A stretch of DNA of 33,234 nt from B4-G1 sp964393895. Its GTDB lineage: Bacteria; Chloroflexota; Anaerolineae; B4-G1. The stretch covers positions 1 through 33,234 of the forward strand of contig CAYMWP010000036.1 in assembly GCA_964393895.1 (NCBI GenBank), in the 5' to 3' direction. Positions 31,053 to 33,234 of the stretch are shown here, in pieces (the first letter of the stretch is position 1; every line of letters begins with the position of its first letter). Under the pieces are notes generated by a model. The model was not told the DNA's origin. It saw nothing but the letters and a program-made list of their open reading frames with translations, and made no database searches. Made by a program: the position numbers and the translations under genes.

Positions 31053-33113
31053 CTTCTCCTTTTCCTTCTTATGCGCCTCAATTATCTCCTGTGCCAGGTG
31101 CGTCGGCACAGGTTCGTAATGGTCAAGTTCCATTGAGAAGAGACCCCGGCCCTGAGTCAGGCTGCGCAGGTCAGTGGCGTAGCGCTGCATCTCTGCCAGC
31201 GGGGCCAGCGCCGTGATGATGGTCTTGCCGGCGCTCTGATCCATACCCTGTACCTGCGCCCGCTTCGTGTTCAGGTCGCCGATAATATCGCCGGTGTATT
31301 CTTCGGGCACGGTAACTGTCACTTTGTGGATCGGTTCCAGCAGTACCGGCCCGGCGGCTCGCATGACCAGCTTGAACACTTCACGTCCCGCGATCTGGAA
31401 GGCGATGTCTTTAGAGTCCACCGGGTGTTCCTTGCCGTCGTAGACGACCGCTTTGACGTCCACCACCGGATAGCCGGCAATCGGTCCTTGGCCTAGCACT
31501 TGCTTGATCCCCTTTTCGATAGAACTCTCGAAAGAGCGCGAGATAGCTCCGCCAAAGACTTCCCATTCGTACTCAAAGCCGGTATCGCGGGGCAATGGCT
31601 CCAGCCGCATGTGCACCTCGGCGAACTGGCCCGCGCCGCCGGTCTGTTTCTTGTGCCGGTATTGGTCGCCATAGGTCTTGGTGATAGTCTCCCGGTAGGG
31701 CACCTTGGGAATCGTGGTTTCGACTTTGACGTCGAATTTGTTCTCCATCCGGCGCACGGCGATGTCCACGTGGGCCTCGCCCATCCCCTCCAAGATCGTT
31801 TGCCGCGTGCTGCCCTCCTGGTGCCAGCGTAGTGTTGGATCCTCCTCGCAGACGCGAGTCAGCGTGGGGCCTAGTTTGGCCTGATCGGATTTGCTAGTGG
31901 GGTGCACGGCCACGGCGAAGAGGGCGGACGGAAAATCCGGCCCCGGTATACTCACGGGATGGCCCTTGTCACATAGCGTGTCGCCGGTGAGCGTGTGGGT
32001 CAATTTGGCCACTGCGCCAATGTCGCCGCTGTGCAGTTTCGATACCGGCGTCTGTTCTTTGCCGCGCATCACGTATACTTGGCCCAGCCGCTCCTCTTCC
32101 TCGGCTCGGCTGTTGTAGACGCGGGTATCTGATTCTATCAGTCCCCCGTAGACGCGGAAGTAGGTCAGTTTACCCACGAAGGGATCGGCCGTGGTCTTGA
32201 ATACCAACGCCGACAGCGGAGACAGTTCGTTGGGCTCGATTTCTTCTTCGCCCGCCGGGCCTTTCGCCGTGACCGGCCCTCGGTCAGCCGGAGAGGGGGC
32301 GTAAGCGACCAGCGCGTCCAGCAGCGCCTGAATGCCCAGGCCGGCCGTCGCCGCTGTCACCAAGACCGGGGTAGCTGTCCCGTTTAGGATGGCGGCGCGC
32401 AACCCGCGCTTGATTTCCTCTTGGGTCAGCTCTTCCCCCTCCAGGTATTTCATAATGAGTTCGTCGTCGGCCTCGGCGGCGGCTTCGATCAACTGCACGC
32501 GCTCTTCCTCGGCCTGGTCGGCCAGGTCGGCCGGAATCTCTGCACTCTTACCCTCAGGACCTGCCAACGCCTGCATCTTTACCAGATCCACTACGCCGGC
32601 AAAGTCTCCCTCCGCGCCGATGGGGGCCTGGATGGGAAAAAGGTTACCCCCGAATGATTCCCGCAGCGTTTCCAGCACGCGGCCCAGGTTGGCGTTTTCC
32701 CGGTTCAGCTTGTTGACGACCACCATACGGGGCAAGCCCTGCTCCTCGCAAAAGTTCCAGACCAACTCTGTCCCTACCTCGACGCCGGAGACTGCGTCTA
32801 CCAGGATCAGCGCCAGGTCGGCTACTCGTATCGCGCTCTTGACTTCGCCGACAAAGTCGGTGTAGCCTGGGGTGTCGAGCACGTTGATCTTGCAATTCTT
32901 CCACTCTACGGGCACTAGGCCCAGGTTGAGCGAGATGTGGCGCCGAATCTCCTCCTCGTCAAAGTCTGCCACCGTGGTACCATCTTCGACGCTGCCCATA
33001 CGATTGACCGCGCCGCTGGCGAAAGCGAGCGCCTCGGCCAGCGAGGTCTTGCCAGCGCTCCCGTGCCCAAGCAGGACGACGTTGCGTAATTGCTCTGTAG
33101 TGTATTCCTTCAA
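31047..33113 (-). CDS. Elongation factor G-like GTPase (EF-G paralogue)
   Basis: A 688-residue translation-factor GTPase with all EF-G domains. It starts with TTG at 33113, seven bases after a perfect AAGGAGG. G1 is GHGSAGKTS (16-24) rather than the usual AHIDAGKTT. G3 is DTPGYTDFVGE (80-90), with Tyr84 where canonical EF-G has the catalytic His. G4 is NKLNREN (134-140), with Asn137 in place of the usual Asp. Domain IV has the HKKQTGGAGQFAEV loop (typical GGSGQYA/GGRGQYG region), followed by domain V. The Tyr in G3 is also known in the actinobacterial EF-G2 group, so this is probably a non-canonical paralogue with weak or altered GTPase activity, not the main EF-G. The low-complexity Lys/Glu C-terminus (AHKKEKEKE) runs into a heptad repeat. 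Confidence 0.92.
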   Translation of the reverse strand: MKEYTTEQLRNVVLLGHGSAGKTSLAEALAFASGAVNRMGSVEDGTTVADFDEEEIRRHISLNLGLVPVEWKNCKINVLDTPGYTDFVGEVKSAIRVADLALILVDAVSGVEVGTELVWNFCEEQGLPRMVVVNKLNRENANLGRVLETLRESFGGNLFPIQAPIGAEGDFAGVVDLVKMQALAGPEGKSAEIPADLADQAEEERVQLIEAAAEADDELIMKYLEGEELTQEEIKRGLRAAILNGTATPVLVTAATAGLGIQALLDALVAYAPSPADRGPVTAKGPAGEEEIEPNELSPLSALVFKTTADPFVGKLTYFRVYGGLIESDTRVYNSRAEEEERLGQVYVMRGKEQTPVSKLHSGDIGAVAKLTHTLTGDTLCDKGHPVSIPGPDFPSALFAVAVHPTSKSDQAKLGPTLTRVCEEDPTLRWHQEGSTRQTILEGMGEAHVDIAVRRMENKFDVKVETTIPKVPYRETITKTYGDQYRHKKQTGGAGQFAEVHMRLEPLPRDTGFEYEWEVFGGAISRSFESSIEKGIKQVLGQGPIAGYPVVDVKAVVYDGKEHPVDSKDIAFQIAGREVFKLVMRAAGPVLLEPIHKVTVTVPEEYTGDIIGDLNTKRAQVQGMDQSAGKTIITALAPLAEMQRYATDLRSLTQGRGLFSMELDHYEPVPTHLAQEIIEAHKKEKEKE

Positions 33114-33166
33114 GTCCCAACCTCCTTAAGGATGATCATCCCGACGATGTTTGATGCCTTGCTTCA

Positions 33167-33234
33167 GACAAGCACCATAAATCCTTGACGGCTTGTCTTG
33201 GACAAGCACCATTAATCCTTGACGGCTTGTCTTG
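33167..33234. repeat. Two tandem 34-bp repeats at the window end
   Basis: Units 33167-33200 and 33201-33234 differ at one position (CATAAAT versus CATTAAT). Each begins GACAAGCACCAT, ends GGCTTGTCTTG, and contains short complementary arms ACAAGC/GCTTGT. The array reaches the last base and may continue. There are no spacers, so it is not a CRISPR array. Confidence 0.85.

Noticed and set aside
33167..33234. CRISPR array
   Set aside because: The two 34-bp units are directly adjacent with no spacers, and no cas gene is present.

Overview
The window looks like a chromosomal segment of a GC-rich, probably Chloroflexota (Anaerolineae-like) bacterium. This is an inference. It rests on secreted proteins with Pro/Thr-rich linkers and PPC-type domains, frequent GTG and TTG starts behind strong Shine-Dalgarno sequences, a glycogen cluster with GH13, GH57 and GH77 enzymes, and intergenic spaces full of short palindromic and heptad repeats. 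No rRNA, tRNA, complete insertion sequence or CRISPR array was seen.

Layout. (1) 123-1585, minus strand: a TetR repressor and an enoyl-CoA hydratase, with a near-consensus promoter whose -10 overlaps a palindromic operator. (2) 1813-1992: a tiny membrane protein with a Thr/Pro tail. (3) 2367-11498, plus strand: a compact alpha-glucan operon of glgA, glgC, a 1135-residue GH13 protein, a GH57 protein and malQ. (4) 11693-18195, plus strand: a sugar-uptake operon with an unusual GntR-type regulator fused to a solute-binding-protein-like sensor, a binding lipoprotein, two permeases and a cyclomaltodextrinase/neopullulanase-type GH13 enzyme. Hairpins separate its modules and no ABC ATPase gene is present. 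(5) 18204-18470: a chimeric ORF joining the 5' end of a P-loop-like gene to a nearly exact second copy of the malQ 3' end and its downstream spacer. The sugar-uptake block is therefore bracketed by direct repeats about 6.9 kb apart. (6) 18830-20943, plus strand: an SsnA-like amidohydrolase and a CBS-ACT protein. (7) 20944-21472: a repeat-rich spacer with a TPR gene relic. (8) 21473-33113, minus strand: listed in transcription order, an EF-G-like GTPase, a queuosine-precursor transporter, a bifunctional ATP sulfurylase/APS kinase, a type I phosphodiesterase-like protein, Era, a small membrane protein, a secreted PPC protein, a membrane-anchored Ig-like protein and a membrane-anchored WYL-like protein.

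How the genes work together. GlgC and GlgA make ADP-glucose and alpha-1,4-glucan; the GH13, GH57 and MalQ enzymes probably remodel or mobilise it. The neighbouring ABC system would import maltodextrin-like sugars for the intracellular GH13 hydrolase. Its regulator probably senses the incoming sugar with a cytoplasmic copy of the same binding fold used by the transporter. The most interesting features are that fusion regulator with its promoter and operator, the duplication scar around its operon, and the membrane-anchored WYL-like protein in an otherwise uncharacterised envelope gene set.
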